Notes under the pieces: model-generated
Databases searched by the model: none
Seen by the model: the letters and a program-made list of their open reading frames with translations, nothing else
Told to the model about the DNA's origin: nothing
Shown here: positions 7,870-16,594 of the stretch, piece by piece
Numbering within the stretch: the stretch's first letter is position 1
Layout: each line of letters opens with the position of its first letter
Position numbers and translations under genes: made by a program
NCBI RefSeq assembly: GCF_024029335.1
Contig: NZ_CP097116.1
Span: 124,001 to 188,000 of the forward strand
DNA: 64,000 bases
Reading direction: 5' to 3'
Source of the DNA: Fructilactobacillus myrtifloralis
Lineage (GTDB): Bacteria; Bacillota; Bacilli; Lactobacillales; Lactobacillaceae

Positions 7870-9984
7870 ATGACAGCAGACAAACAAACCCCGTGGTGGA
7901 AGCGCATGCTGAGCACCATTTGGCATTATTGGTGGCGGTTTTGGCGCCGCTTTCATTTGACGCGGTGGTTAATTATCGTGGTACTTGTAATGACGTTAAT
8001 CTCGGTAACTTACTTAACGATTGTAGCGAAGACGTCTCACGTCCGGGATTTACAGGCGAACCTTTCCCGTTCAACTGAAATTTATGATCAGGACGGGGCC
8101 CGCGCTGGCAAACTGTACGCCCAAAAGGGAACCTATGTAAAAGCAGATAAAATCTCTCCCCATCTGGCGGATGCGATTTTGTCAACGGAAGACCGAAATT
8201 TCTATCGGGAACACGGTTTTTCGGTTAAAGGTTACGGCCGGGCCGTGATGCTGGCCATTACGAACCGGTTAATGGGGCGCAATCAGATTAGTGGTGGGGG
8301 AAGTACCATTTCCCAACAGCTAGCCAAGAATACCTTTTTGTCACAGCAACAAACCATTTCGCGGAAGTTTAAAGAACTGTTCATTGCGATTGAGATTGAA
8401 AACATTTATTCCAAGCGCCAGATTCTGACGATGTACATGAACAATGCTTACTTTGGAAATGGGGTCTACGGGGTTCAAGACGCTTCACGCAAGTACTTTG
8501 GGATGGATGCCGATGAACTACCCGTTCAGGACGCGGCCGTGTTAGCCGGAATGCTGCAAAATCCTAGCAATAATCCGATTGATCATCCGGCGGCCGCCAA
8601 GCAGCGGCGGAACGTGGTATTACAGCTAATGGCGGATAACCATAAAATCCCAAAGAGTAAGGTCAAGGCTTACCAGGCGATGCCATTAGGCACCAAGGAC
8701 ACCTTTAACGTTGGGAATAATTACCGGTACCCGTATTATTTTGATGCCGTCATTAACGAAGCCATCAATAAGTACGGACTATCGGAAAAAGCGATTATGA
8801 ACAACGGGTATAAAATTTATACCAATTTGAACCAACAGCAACAACAGAGTTTTCAAACTGACTTTAAAAATCCGAACCTCTTCCCCCAGAATGCGGCGGA
8901 TGGTACCGAGGTACAAGCGGCCTCCGTGGCCGTTGATCCAAAAACAGGTGGGGTGCAAGCGGTGGTGGGGGGCCGGAATAAAGACGTCTTCCGGGGCTTT
9001 AACCGGGCAACGGACATTAAACGGCAACCGGGCTCCACAATGAAACCACTCGCGGTGTACACTCCCGCCCTGGAAAACGGGTTTAAATATGATTCCGAAC
9101 TCGTAAATAAAAAGTTGTCCTATGGGAAAAACCGGTATACACCTAAAAACATTAACGATGTTTACACCGGCAAGGTGCCAATGTATAAGGCACTGGCCCA
9201 AAGTTTAAATGCGCCAGCCGTGTGGACGCTGGATCAAATTGGCGTCAACAAGGGGTTCGAATCCGTTCAGAAGTTTAACCTTCCGGTTACTAAAAAGGAC
9301 GATAACCTGGCGCTTGCGTTAGGAGGCTTATCGACGGGAGTTTCTCCTCAACAGTTGGCGGGGGCGTACACGGCCTTTGCAAACCATGGGAAATTAACGA
9401 AGCCGTTCTACATTACTAAAATTGTGGATTCAACCGGTAAAACGATTGTTAATAACGAGGGGGCAACGCCCAGTCAGATCATGTCACCCGACACGGCCCG
9501 GCAGATGACCAGTATGATGCTGGACGTCTTTAACTACGGAACTGGAACCACGGCAAAACCAGCTGGATATCAGGTGGCCGGGAAGACGGGTAGTACCGAA
9601 GCTGATAGCAGTACCGATGCGGATGCCACTCGGGATAAATGGATCGTGGGATACACGCCCGACGTTGTCGTCGCAACTTGGGAAGGGTTCGATAGCACCA
9701 ATGCCGATCACCATCTAGAAAATCTGAGTGGAACTGGGGTTAATTCGCTCTTTAAGCACCAAATGGAACAAATCCTGCCAACGACCGACCAGCAGCAGTT
9801 TAAGGTGCGGGATTCGGCGTCCTTAGTAGCTGCTAAGCAACAGCGAGAACGGCGCGCAACTGATCCTGACAGTGACTCTAGCTGGGTCCAACGAGCGGAA
9901 ACGTTGAACGGTAAGGTTTGGGATAAGGGAAGTTCATTGACGGCGAAGGCCGTGCAGAAAGCGCGGAGTTTGTTAGGCTTTTAA
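7870..9984 (+). CDS. Bifunctional class A penicillin-binding protein (PBP1A/PBP2A type)
   Basis: A 704-residue membrane-anchored enzyme polymerising glycan strands and cross-linking stem peptides. A basic, Trp-rich cytoplasmic N-terminus precedes one membrane helix (about 34-52). The glycosyltransferase family 51 domain has STEDRNFYREHGF (catalytic Glu107) and GGGSTISQQLAKN; the transpeptidase domain has GSTMKP (Ser389, Lys392), SLN, and KTGST near residue 572. The C-terminus is a short low-complexity tail. GAGGAG precedes the ATG. Family is certain; PBP1A versus PBP2A is not resolved. It is a single gene between two terminators/promoters, unlike PBP1A genes that sit beside recU. Confidence 0.95.
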   Translation: MTADKQTPWWKRMLSTIWHYWWRFWRRFHLTRWLIIVVLVMTLISVTYLTIVAKTSHVRDLQANLSRSTEIYDQDGARAGKLYAQKGTYVKADKISPHLADAILSTEDRNFYREHGFSVKGYGRAVMLAITNRLMGRNQISGGGSTISQQLAKNTFLSQQQTISRKFKELFIAIEIENIYSKRQILTMYMNNAYFGNGVYGVQDASRKYFGMDADELPVQDAAVLAGMLQNPSNNPIDHPAAAKQRRNVVLQLMADNHKIPKSKVKAYQAMPLGTKDTFNVGNNYRYPYYFDAVINEAINKYGLSEKAIMNNGYKIYTNLNQQQQQSFQTDFKNPNLFPQNAADGTEVQAASVAVDPKTGGVQAVVGGRNKDVFRGFNRATDIKRQPGSTMKPLAVYTPALENGFKYDSELVNKKLSYGKNRYTPKNINDVYTGKVPMYKALAQSLNAPAVWTLDQIGVNKGFESVQKFNLPVTKKDDNLALALGGLSTGVSPQQLAGAYTAFANHGKLTKPFYITKIVDSTGKTIVNNEGATPSQIMSPDTARQMTSMMLDVFNYGTGTTAKPAGYQVAGKTGSTEADSSTDADATRDKWIVGYTPDVVVATWEGFDSTNADHHLENLSGTGVNSLFKHQMEQILPTTDQQQFKVRDSASLVAAKQQRERRATDPDSDSSWVQRAETLNGKVWDKGSSLTAKAVQKARSLLGF

Positions 9985-10033
9985 CGCTTAGTATGTTAGA
10001 ATGAGGGTATCTTAAACTAAGAGGAGAGTTATT

Positions 10034-10381
10034 ATGTCAGATAATAAAATTATGGAACAAGCTAAGAAAATGCAAGAAACGGTCGTTAAATCAGAAGAAT
10101 TTACGAACCTCAAGAATGCCTTTGATGCATTGAAAAACGAAAAGGAATCCTACAAGGCGTTCACTGAATTCCAAAAGAACCAAAATGACTTACGGCAAAA
10201 ACAAATGTCTGGGCAAGAAATTACCCAAGATGATATGAAGGAAGCTCAAGCATTAGCCGACAAGATGAACACGATGCCAGCCATCAAGGTTTTAATGGAA
10301 CGTGAAAAGGCCATGGGCAAGTTAATTGATGATGCAAACATGGTAATTACTGAACCACTGCGTCAACTTTACGAAGGTTAA
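10034..10381 (+). CDS. yheA: YheA/YmcA (YlbF) family protein
   Basis: A 115-residue, highly helical, charged protein of the YlbF/YmcA superfamily (UPF0342). LKNAFDALKNEKESYKAF and QKNQNDLRQKQMSGQEIT give the typical coiled helical layout. In B. subtilis, relatives act as RNA-processing and competence/biofilm co-factors (Y-complex), but YheA itself has no assigned function. It stands just upstream of yhaO-yhaN, the same neighbourhood as in Bacillus. GAGGAGAG is 8 bases before the ATG. Confidence 0.88.
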   Translation: MSDNKIMEQAKKMQETVVKSEEFTNLKNAFDALKNEKESYKAFTEFQKNQNDLRQKQMSGQEITQDDMKEAQALADKMNTMPAIKVLMEREKAMGKLIDDANMVITEPLRQLYEG

Positions 10382-10390
10382 TCCGAAAGA

Positions 10391-10418
10391 GAAGTACTGG
10401 TGACGGTACTTCTTTTTT
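10391..10418 (+). terminator. Terminator between yheA and yhaO
   Basis: GAAGTAC (10391-10397) pairs with GTACTTC (10406-10412), followed by seven T. The stem is short, so partial read-through into yhaO is likely. Confidence 0.65.
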
Positions 10419-10439
10419 TATGCCAAAAAGGAGAACGGT

Positions 10440-11672
10440 ATGAAATTTATCCATACAGCGGACTTGCACCTCGATACCCCGTTTGCTGGGATTAAAGATG
10501 ATGGGGCGACGCCAACCGAACTATGGAAAACGTTACATGACGCCCCCTATGCGTCTTTTACACAGATTGTGACGGATGCAATTGAACAACAGGTCGACTT
10601 TATGTTAATCGTGGGGGACCTGTTTGACAGTAAAACTCAGAGTGCATATGCCCTTAATTTTTTACTGGAACAACTAGAACGGTTGCATGTGCATCACATT
10701 CCGGTATTGCTTTCGTTTGGGAACCATGATTTTCAGGCCGACGGGGGCGCCAAGTTCCAATTTCCCGAAAACGTCCAGGTTTTCGGGCGCGAGGTAAGTA
10801 CCAAACATTTAACCTTACGGGATGGCACCACGGTTGCCATCAGTGGATTTAGTTATGATCAACAGGCCGTCACGGATGACGTTGTGGCTGATTTTCCTGC
10901 TGGCCATCAAGCTGATTTTACCATTGGGATGGTGCACGGAGCAGTTAAAACGGGCACGGATTCGCATTACGCACCCTTTACCATTCCAGAGCTGGTTAAC
11001 AAGGGCTACGATTATTGGGCACTGGGTCATATCCATAAACGGCAGCAGTTAAACGCTCACCCGCCAATTAACTATCCCGGCGACATCCAAGGTCGGCATA
11101 AGAATGAACCCGGGGAAAAGGGCTATTTATTGGTAACCACGAATAACCAGGGGATCACAACTGACTTTGTGGCGACGGCGCCCGTGGTTTACACTCCGAT
11201 CGAACTAGAAATTTCTGCTTCCATGGGAATGAACCAGGTCGTTTCAGAACTCGTGGGCACTCTAACCAATGCCGATTTTTCCCAATTACAGTTGGTAAAC
11301 GTAATTTTAAAGACTGGCGCAGCTGGAGTGCATCCGGAGGTGGCGCTTAATGCCCAAACCGGTATTTTATTGGGACAGGTCCAACAGGAATTGCAACATA
11401 ACTATCAGCAGATCAACGCCTGGGTTTATGAAGTCAAGGTGGTTGAAACCGAACAAATGCACTTTGCTGATCTAGATGAAGCCTTTTGGCAGACGACCAA
11501 AGCCACCGTTTTTAACCAAGCAAACGTGAATCAATTGGCGAAAAAATTGTTCAAACAGGATTTCATCTATCAGGAATTTAGCCACCCCGGGGCGGTAGCC
11601 GATTTACTGCAACAAAGTGAAACGTTCCTACAGGGAAAAACGGACCAGGAGGAGTTTACCGATGAAGATTGA
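10440..11672 (+). CDS. yhaO: SbcD-like DNA repair metallophosphoesterase YhaO
   Basis: A 410-residue calcineurin-like phosphoesterase. Metal-binding motifs of the SbcD/Mre11 type are clear: FIHTADLHLDTPF, IVGDLFDS, SFGNHDF, GMVHGA and YWALGHIHKRQ, followed by a C-terminal capping region. It would act as the nuclease partner of YhaN, encoded next with an 11-base overlap, as SbcD does with SbcC. AAGGAG precedes the ATG at good spacing. Role in double-strand-end processing is inferred from family; the Bacillus protein has little direct biochemistry. Confidence 0.9.
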   Translation: MKFIHTADLHLDTPFAGIKDDGATPTELWKTLHDAPYASFTQIVTDAIEQQVDFMLIVGDLFDSKTQSAYALNFLLEQLERLHVHHIPVLLSFGNHDFQADGGAKFQFPENVQVFGREVSTKHLTLRDGTTVAISGFSYDQQAVTDDVVADFPAGHQADFTIGMVHGAVKTGTDSHYAPFTIPELVNKGYDYWALGHIHKRQQLNAHPPINYPGDIQGRHKNEPGEKGYLLVTTNNQGITTDFVATAPVVYTPIELEISASMGMNQVVSELVGTLTNADFSQLQLVNVILKTGAAGVHPEVALNAQTGILLGQVQQELQHNYQQINAWVYEVKVVETEQMHFADLDEAFWQTTKATVFNQANVNQLAKKLFKQDFIYQEFSHPGAVADLLQQSETFLQGKTDQEEFTDED

Positions 11673-14220
11673 AGCAGTTGAAGTTTATCACTATGGAAAG
11701 CTCCACCAGCTCCATTTACAATTTGATGAATTACAGTTAATTTATGGAAATAATGAGGCGGGGAAGACAACTCTCATTAACTTCATCTTGGATATCCTAT
11801 TTGGGTTTGAACACCGGAGTCAAACCCATCCCTATGCACCCAAGGATAACAGTAAAATGGGCGGGAAATTAACGGTTTCCACCGGTACGGACCAGTTGGT
11901 CATTGAACGGGTCGAAGGTAAAAATGGGGGCGAGCTCTCATTGTTTGACGCGGTTGGCAATCCATTGCCCCCGACCCGGTTACAACAATTGTTAGGACCA
12001 ATTAACCGTGATGTATATTACAAATTATTTTACTTTGGGGCCCCGTCACTAAGCGAGATTGCCAAACTAACTAGTGAAGAGCTGGAAGATCGGATTCGTC
12101 GCGTCGGCGTAGTCGGCATTAATCAGTGGCTAAACCTAGAAAAAGAAATTAAAACCCAGGCGGGGGACTTGTATAAGCCAACCGGGAAAAACCCTGAATT
12201 AAATCAAAAGTTGAAGGAGTACGACCGCTTACAAACGAAGGTGGCGGACGCCCAACAACAATACCCCGAATATGTAAAGCTAACGCAGGAATTAGGGGAG
12301 TTACAGACCCAGATTCAGCAACTGCAACAGCAGGAACAAACAACGCAACAGCAGCTCCAGGAACTTTACCGGGACAAGCAAAGTTGGTCGGACTATCAGC
12401 AATTCCAGCAATTGCAACAGTTGGATTTAACGGCCAAAGCGGGGTTTACCTCGGCTGATTTGGATCAACTCCAAAGCATCGAAACCAAAGTTAATTATTT
12501 GAATAAAGATGTAAAAGCAGCGCAGGAGCAGTTAAAAGCAGACCAGCACCAATCAGTACCTGCTGATTATCAGTTTTATTTGCAACATCAACATCAAATT
12601 GATGAGCTCGGGGAGCAGCTGCCGAATTATCAGGAGCAGTGGCGCCAAGTGCAAAGTCTCCAGACCCAGCTTGCGACTGAAACGGGTCGCCTGCGGGATG
12701 ATGAGGCCGAAACGGGGGGAGCCAATGCGCAACCATTTTCGGCCTCGGATCAAGCCCGGGTGCAGGAGTTAATGCAACAGCGTGCTACCTTGCAAACGCA
12801 GCAACAGACGGAGTCTGCGCAATCCACGCGCACGACTCCAGTCACATCGAACAAAGTTCCCTATGGATTAATGGGAATGGGAGTGCTCCTGCTGGGACTC
12901 GGACTCCTGAGTGCGGGTCTAGTGCAAATTGTGTTAGCGGTGCTAGGAATTGGCTTATTGGTGGCCGGTGGGTACCAAAAGTACCAACAGACTAAGGAAC
13001 AACAGCCGGAATCGCAACGGCCAGCCACGGAGCAGCTTCACGACCAACTGCACCAAATTGACCAGGAATTAACGCAATTGGGAGACCAGTACCACATTAC
13101 GGCCGTTCCGCAACAACAGTGGTTGACGACGCTCCAAACGGGACTCAAGCAACGAGAGCAGCAACGCGCCCGGGTGCAAGCCTTACAGACGCAAGTAGAT
13201 CAGTTACAGCAGCAGGTCACCGCATACGTGCAAGCGTGGGCATTTTGTCCCTTCGTGGACCAGGTTGTGAACCAAACTCCTGGCGAAGCTTTGCAAACGC
13301 TGCAAAAGTGGTTAGCAACCCTCAAGGATGAACGGCAACAGCAGGCGCAGGTTAGTCAACGACTTCAGGATGACGAGCGCCAGCTCGACAGCCGCACGAC
13401 GGAACTGCACGAGGCCCAACACCAGTTACAAGCAGCCTTCAAGCAGCGCCAGGTTAGTAATATGGATCAATTTCATGATGAGCTGGAAGCGGAACGAAAG
13501 CGCGAGCAGGCTAGAAGTCAGCGGGAGCAATTACAACAGAAACTGACCCCGGAATTAAAGGAGCACTTGCAGGCCTTTGGTTCGGAAGCGGAATTACAGG
13601 CCCAGGAAACGCACCTGACGACCAAGGACCAGGAGCTTAAACAGCAGCTTAGTGGTTTGGTTGAATCTCGAACTAAAAAACAAACCCAGTTACAGCAGGT
13701 AAGTCAGGATGGAACGCTGGCCGAGTTACGGCAGGAGCAAGCTAACCTGGAAACGGAAATTAACGATTTGACCGGTCAGTGGCTGGTCCTTCAGTTATCG
13801 TACCAGTGGATCGAACGGGTGTTGAACGAAGCTAGTCATGGCCGGTTTCCGAAGGTCCAGAAACTGGCACAGCAGTATTTTGCGATTCTTACCGATCAGC
13901 ACTACCGCCAGATTCGGTACCAGAAAAAACTAGAGGTGGTTACCAACGACGGTCAGCGCTTTAACCTGGGCGAGCTGTCTCGTGGCACGATGCAGCAACT
14001 TTACTTAGCCTTAATTCTGGCCCTGACGGTGTCCTTCAGTGATGAGTTTCCGTTGCCAATTATCATTGACGATGGGTTTACCGAATTTGATAAAACTCGG
14101 ACTGAGCATGCGTTAGCGTTGTTACAGGAATTAGCAGCCACGACCCAGATTATTTACCTGACGGCCGATGATCGGATTGCCTCCGAGTTAACTACTGCAA
14201 AACTCCTTAAATTAGAATAG
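11662..14220 (+). CDS. yhaN: SbcC/Rad50-like coiled-coil ATPase YhaN
   Basis: An 852-residue AAA-type SMC-like ATPase. The N-terminal Walker A is YGNNEAGKTTL (residues 29-37), the C-terminal part has the signature LSRGTMQQLYLALILAL and Walker B LPIIIDDGFTEFD. Between them are long, very glutamine-rich coiled coils and, near residues 395-435, two hydrophobic segments (GLMGMGVLLLGLGLLSAG, then IVLAVLGIGLLVAGG) that look membrane-associated, a feature of the YhaN branch. The start at 11662 follows AGGAGG and overlaps the yhaO end. The yhaM exoribonuclease gene that often follows in Bacilli is missing; a terminator ends the operon. Confidence 0.9.
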   Translation: MKIEAVEVYHYGKLHQLHLQFDELQLIYGNNEAGKTTLINFILDILFGFEHRSQTHPYAPKDNSKMGGKLTVSTGTDQLVIERVEGKNGGELSLFDAVGNPLPPTRLQQLLGPINRDVYYKLFYFGAPSLSEIAKLTSEELEDRIRRVGVVGINQWLNLEKEIKTQAGDLYKPTGKNPELNQKLKEYDRLQTKVADAQQQYPEYVKLTQELGELQTQIQQLQQQEQTTQQQLQELYRDKQSWSDYQQFQQLQQLDLTAKAGFTSADLDQLQSIETKVNYLNKDVKAAQEQLKADQHQSVPADYQFYLQHQHQIDELGEQLPNYQEQWRQVQSLQTQLATETGRLRDDEAETGGANAQPFSASDQARVQELMQQRATLQTQQQTESAQSTRTTPVTSNKVPYGLMGMGVLLLGLGLLSAGLVQIVLAVLGIGLLVAGGYQKYQQTKEQQPESQRPATEQLHDQLHQIDQELTQLGDQYHITAVPQQQWLTTLQTGLKQREQQRARVQALQTQVDQLQQQVTAYVQAWAFCPFVDQVVNQTPGEALQTLQKWLATLKDERQQQAQVSQRLQDDERQLDSRTTELHEAQHQLQAAFKQRQVSNMDQFHDELEAERKREQARSQREQLQQKLTPELKEHLQAFGSEAELQAQETHLTTKDQELKQQLSGLVESRTKKQTQLQQVSQDGTLAELRQEQANLETEINDLTGQWLVLQLSYQWIERVLNEASHGRFPKVQKLAQQYFAILTDQHYRQIRYQKKLEVVTNDGQRFNLGELSRGTMQQLYLALILALTVSFSDEFPLPIIIDDGFTEFDKTRTEHALALLQELAATTQIIYLTADDRIASELTTAKLLKLE

Positions 14221-14224
14221 CAAC

Positions 14225-14258
14225 AAAAAACCCAGACACAGCATGTGTCTGGGTTTTT
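14225..14258. terminator. Bidirectional terminator between yhaN and prsA
   Basis: CCCAGACACA (14231-14240) pairs with TGTGTCTGGG (14244-14253), flanked by six A and five T; it serves the convergent yhaN and prsA transcripts. Confidence 0.9.
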
Positions 14259-14271
14259 CTTTGGAAATTAA

Positions 14272-15156
14272 TTATTTTTTGGAAGTATCGAGGTATCCAG
14301 AGAGAATGTTCTTCATGCTGGAATCTTCGATTTGAACGTGGTTGTCTTTTAGGACTTCAGAAACCACTTTGTGAACCGTGTTCCGATCGTTCAAGCGTTC
14401 GTTAGCTAACTGGTCTTTGATTTCGGCTTTGTGCTCCTTCAAAGTTCCCTTCTTCGGGTGTTTAACCATTTCGATCACAACGTATCCGCCTTCGGTTTTG
14501 ATTGGGGTCTTGGAGTATTCACCCTTATTTAACTTGTAAGCGGCTTTTTTAACGGAGTTGTCAACGCCAGAAGTTGCATTATCAAAGCTGATTTCTTGAC
14601 CACCATTTTTCTTGGCGTTGTCATCAGCACCGTATTGCTTAGCAACATCTTTCCAGCTGGTTCCGTTGTTCAAATCAGAAATGGCGCTTTGAGCTGATTC
14701 TTCATCCTTAGTAACCAGTTCCTTAACCGTTACCTTTGGTTGGTACTTCTTGAACTGCTTTTCTAATTGTTTGTTAGAGAAGTCGGTCTTATCAAGCACA
14801 GCTTCTTTTAACAAGAGGTTGTTCTTAATCGATTCCTTCAATTGGCTTTCCGTCATTCCTTGTTGTTGCAGGATGGTGTCGAATTGAGGGCCGTACTGAC
14901 TCTTGTATTTATCAAATTGCTTGTCAACTTCGGATTGTTTAACCTTACTTCCGTATTCATGTTCCAAACACTTGTTTAGAATCATCTGTTGAAGTTGGGC
15001 CTTCCCTTGTTGGGTTGACTTCATTTTATCGTAAAATTCTTCTTGGGTAATCTTACCCCCGTCAGTCGTGGCAACGGTTTTACCTTGACCACAGGCTGCT
15101 AAGGATAAACTTAACAGGAGACCGGCGGCACCGATGGCCCATTTTTTCTTATTCAT
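14272..15156 (-). CDS. prsA: Peptidyl-prolyl isomerase lipoprotein PrsA
   Basis: A 294-residue extracytoplasmic foldase anchored by lipid. A lipoprotein signal peptide with lipobox LAAC (Cys22) is followed by a helical chaperone region, a central parvulin-type domain (KVTVKELVTKDEESAQ through GGQEISFDNA and GGYVVIEM), and a helical C-terminus. PrsA helps secreted proteins and PBPs fold outside the membrane. The start at 15156 gives a normal signal peptide; the frame is open to 15177, which would add seven residues. It is transcribed toward yhaN and shares its direction with hit, but 128 bases separate them. Confidence 0.93.
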   Translation of the reverse strand: MNKKKWAIGAAGLLLSLSLAACGQGKTVATTDGGKITQEEFYDKMKSTQQGKAQLQQMILNKCLEHEYGSKVKQSEVDKQFDKYKSQYGPQFDTILQQQGMTESQLKESIKNNLLLKEAVLDKTDFSNKQLEKQFKKYQPKVTVKELVTKDEESAQSAISDLNNGTSWKDVAKQYGADDNAKKNGGQEISFDNATSGVDNSVKKAAYKLNKGEYSKTPIKTEGGYVVIEMVKHPKKGTLKEHKAEIKDQLANERLNDRNTVHKVVSEVLKDNHVQIEDSSMKNILSGYLDTSKK

Positions 15157-15284
15157 AAACAAAAAATCCACATCCATTTCTTTAAATTTACAGATTTGTC
15201 TGACACAATCCTGATATCAATATAACATACTTCCTAATTTCTGCCGGCATTTCCCCAGAAACTTAAACATAATTTAATCTAGGG

Positions 15285-15719
15285 TTAGAATTGGTTTTTG
15301 ATGGCAGTTTGGAGGGCTTCGTACTGAGCGGCATCGTAGTCATTCGTGTGGTCACCAAAGTGAATTGAGAAGTCGTCAGCTTGAGAATACCGGGGAATCA
15401 GATGGAAGTGGGCGTGAAAAACAGATTGATAAGCCACCTTCCCGTTATCATTTACAATGTTCATCCCGGCAATATTAGGGTTAGAGGCTTTAATTGCCCG
15501 GGCGATGCGGGGAATTCGTGCAAAGACCTGACCAGCAGTGTCGGCATCAAACGCGAAGATATCCTGAATGTGTTGTTTTGGGATTACTAACGTGTGGCCA
15601 GGGGTTGCTTGCGAAATGTCGAGAAAGGCGAGCACCTCGTCATCTTCGTAAACGGGATAACTCGGAATCTGGCCTTGGATAATTTTACAAAATACACATT
15701 GATCATTAAGTTCTGTCAT
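15285..15719 (-). CDS. hit: HIT-family nucleotide hydrolase
   Basis: A 144-residue histidine-triad protein. The catalytic motif HAHFHLIPR is present near residue 100, with the N-terminal CVFCKIIQGQIPSYPVYED that contains a possible zinc-binding Cys pair. HIT proteins hydrolyse adenosine phosphoramidates and related dinucleotides. The ATG at 15719 is 8 bases from AGGAG; the upstream GTG at 15728 overlaps that site and is rejected. It is divergent from ecsA, the arrangement known from Bacillus. Confidence 0.94.
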   Translation of the reverse strand: MTELNDQCVFCKIIQGQIPSYPVYEDDEVLAFLDISQATPGHTLVIPKQHIQDIFAFDADTAGQVFARIPRIARAIKASNPNIAGMNIVNDNGKVAYQSVFHAHFHLIPRYSQADDFSIHFGDHTNDYDAAQYEALQTAIKNQF

Positions 15720-15743
15720 TTTATTCACTCCTTTATAGAACTA

Positions 15744-15789
15744 ATTATACACTAGATTGACCGAATGCTTGGGGGTGCTATGGTATAAT
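15744..15789. promoter_or_regulatory. Divergent promoter region of hit and ecsAB
   Basis: On the plus strand TGG-TATAAT (15781-15789) is an extended -10 for ecsA; on the minus strand TATAAT (complement of 15744-15749) fits hit. Neither has a well-placed consensus -35. Confidence 0.55.
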
Positions 15790-15826
15790 TAGCAATAAAA
15801 ATGAAAAATGAGAGAGAGTGATACGC

Positions 15827-16594
15827 ATGACTTTAGCAGTTAATCACCTGACCGGAGGCTATTCCGGAATCCCGGTGTTAAAAGATGAAACCTTTGACGT
15901 TCAAGATGGTGAATTAGTTTCCCTAATTGGTTTGAACGGGGCGGGAAAGTCGACCACGATTAATCACATTATCGGATTGATGACGCCGTTTTCAGGAACC
16001 ATTCAACTAAATGGATTACAAATTCAAGATAACGTTGAGCAATACAAGCAACAAATTGCCTATGTTCCAGAAATGCCGGTATTATATCCCGAACTGACCC
16101 TAAGGGATCACATCGAGGCCACCATGATGGCTTACAACCTGGACCGAACCGAAGCATGGCACCGGGCGGAACAACTATTACAAACGTTTCGGCTGGCCAA
16201 CAAGCTTGATTGGTTTCCCGCCAACTTTTCTAAAGGGATGCGCCAGAAGGTCATGATTGTATGTGCCTTCATGACGGATGCCAAGTTACTGGTTATCGAT
16301 GAACCGTTTCTCGGGTTGGATCCGTTGGCCGTTGATGATCTTCTCACGTTAATTGATGCTAAAAAAGCAGCTGGTGTCAGTGTCTTAATGTCCACCCACG
16401 TTCTTGATACCGCTGAAAAGCACTGCGACCGGTTTGTTTTAATTAACGATGGTCGCGTCAACTACGAGGGGACCATGGCAGAGATTAAGGATCATTACCA
16501 AACCTTTGGGGACACGTTAACGGATATTTATTTGGGCCTAGCTCGAAACCAGCAAGCATCCACCCCTCAGACCACGGGTGATCAACATGCGTAA
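15827..16594 (+). CDS. ecsA: ABC transporter ATP-binding protein EcsA
   Basis: A 255-residue ABC ATPase. Walker A is GLNGAGKSTT, the signature appears as FSKGMRQKVMI, Walker B is KLLVIDEPFLGLDP, and the switch His is in STHVLDTAEKHC. With EcsB it forms the Ecs exporter; in B. subtilis loss of Ecs impairs the RasP site-2 protease, secretion and competence, and a peptide substrate has been proposed. ATG at 15827 is chosen over GTG at 15818. Its end overlaps ecsB by 8 bases. Confidence 0.93.
   Translation: MTLAVNHLTGGYSGIPVLKDETFDVQDGELVSLIGLNGAGKSTTINHIIGLMTPFSGTIQLNGLQIQDNVEQYKQQIAYVPEMPVLYPELTLRDHIEATMMAYNLDRTEAWHRAEQLLQTFRLANKLDWFPANFSKGMRQKVMIVCAFMTDAKLLVIDEPFLGLDPLAVDDLLTLIDAKKAAGVSVLMSTHVLDTAEKHCDRFVLINDGRVNYEGTMAEIKDHYQTFGDTLTDIYLGLARNQQASTPQTTGDQHA

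Noticed and set aside
7863-8078. 71-residue frame overlapping the class A PBP start
   Set aside because: The PBP frame has the ribosome site and membrane helix; this is an out-of-frame shadow.
8779-9201. 140-residue minus-strand frame inside the PBP gene
   Set aside because: No ribosome site and fully antisense to conserved transpeptidase motifs.
12280-13700. CAG/CAA-rich stretch in yhaN as a DNA repeat array
   Set aside because: No fixed repeat unit; the pattern reflects Gln-rich coiled coil coding.
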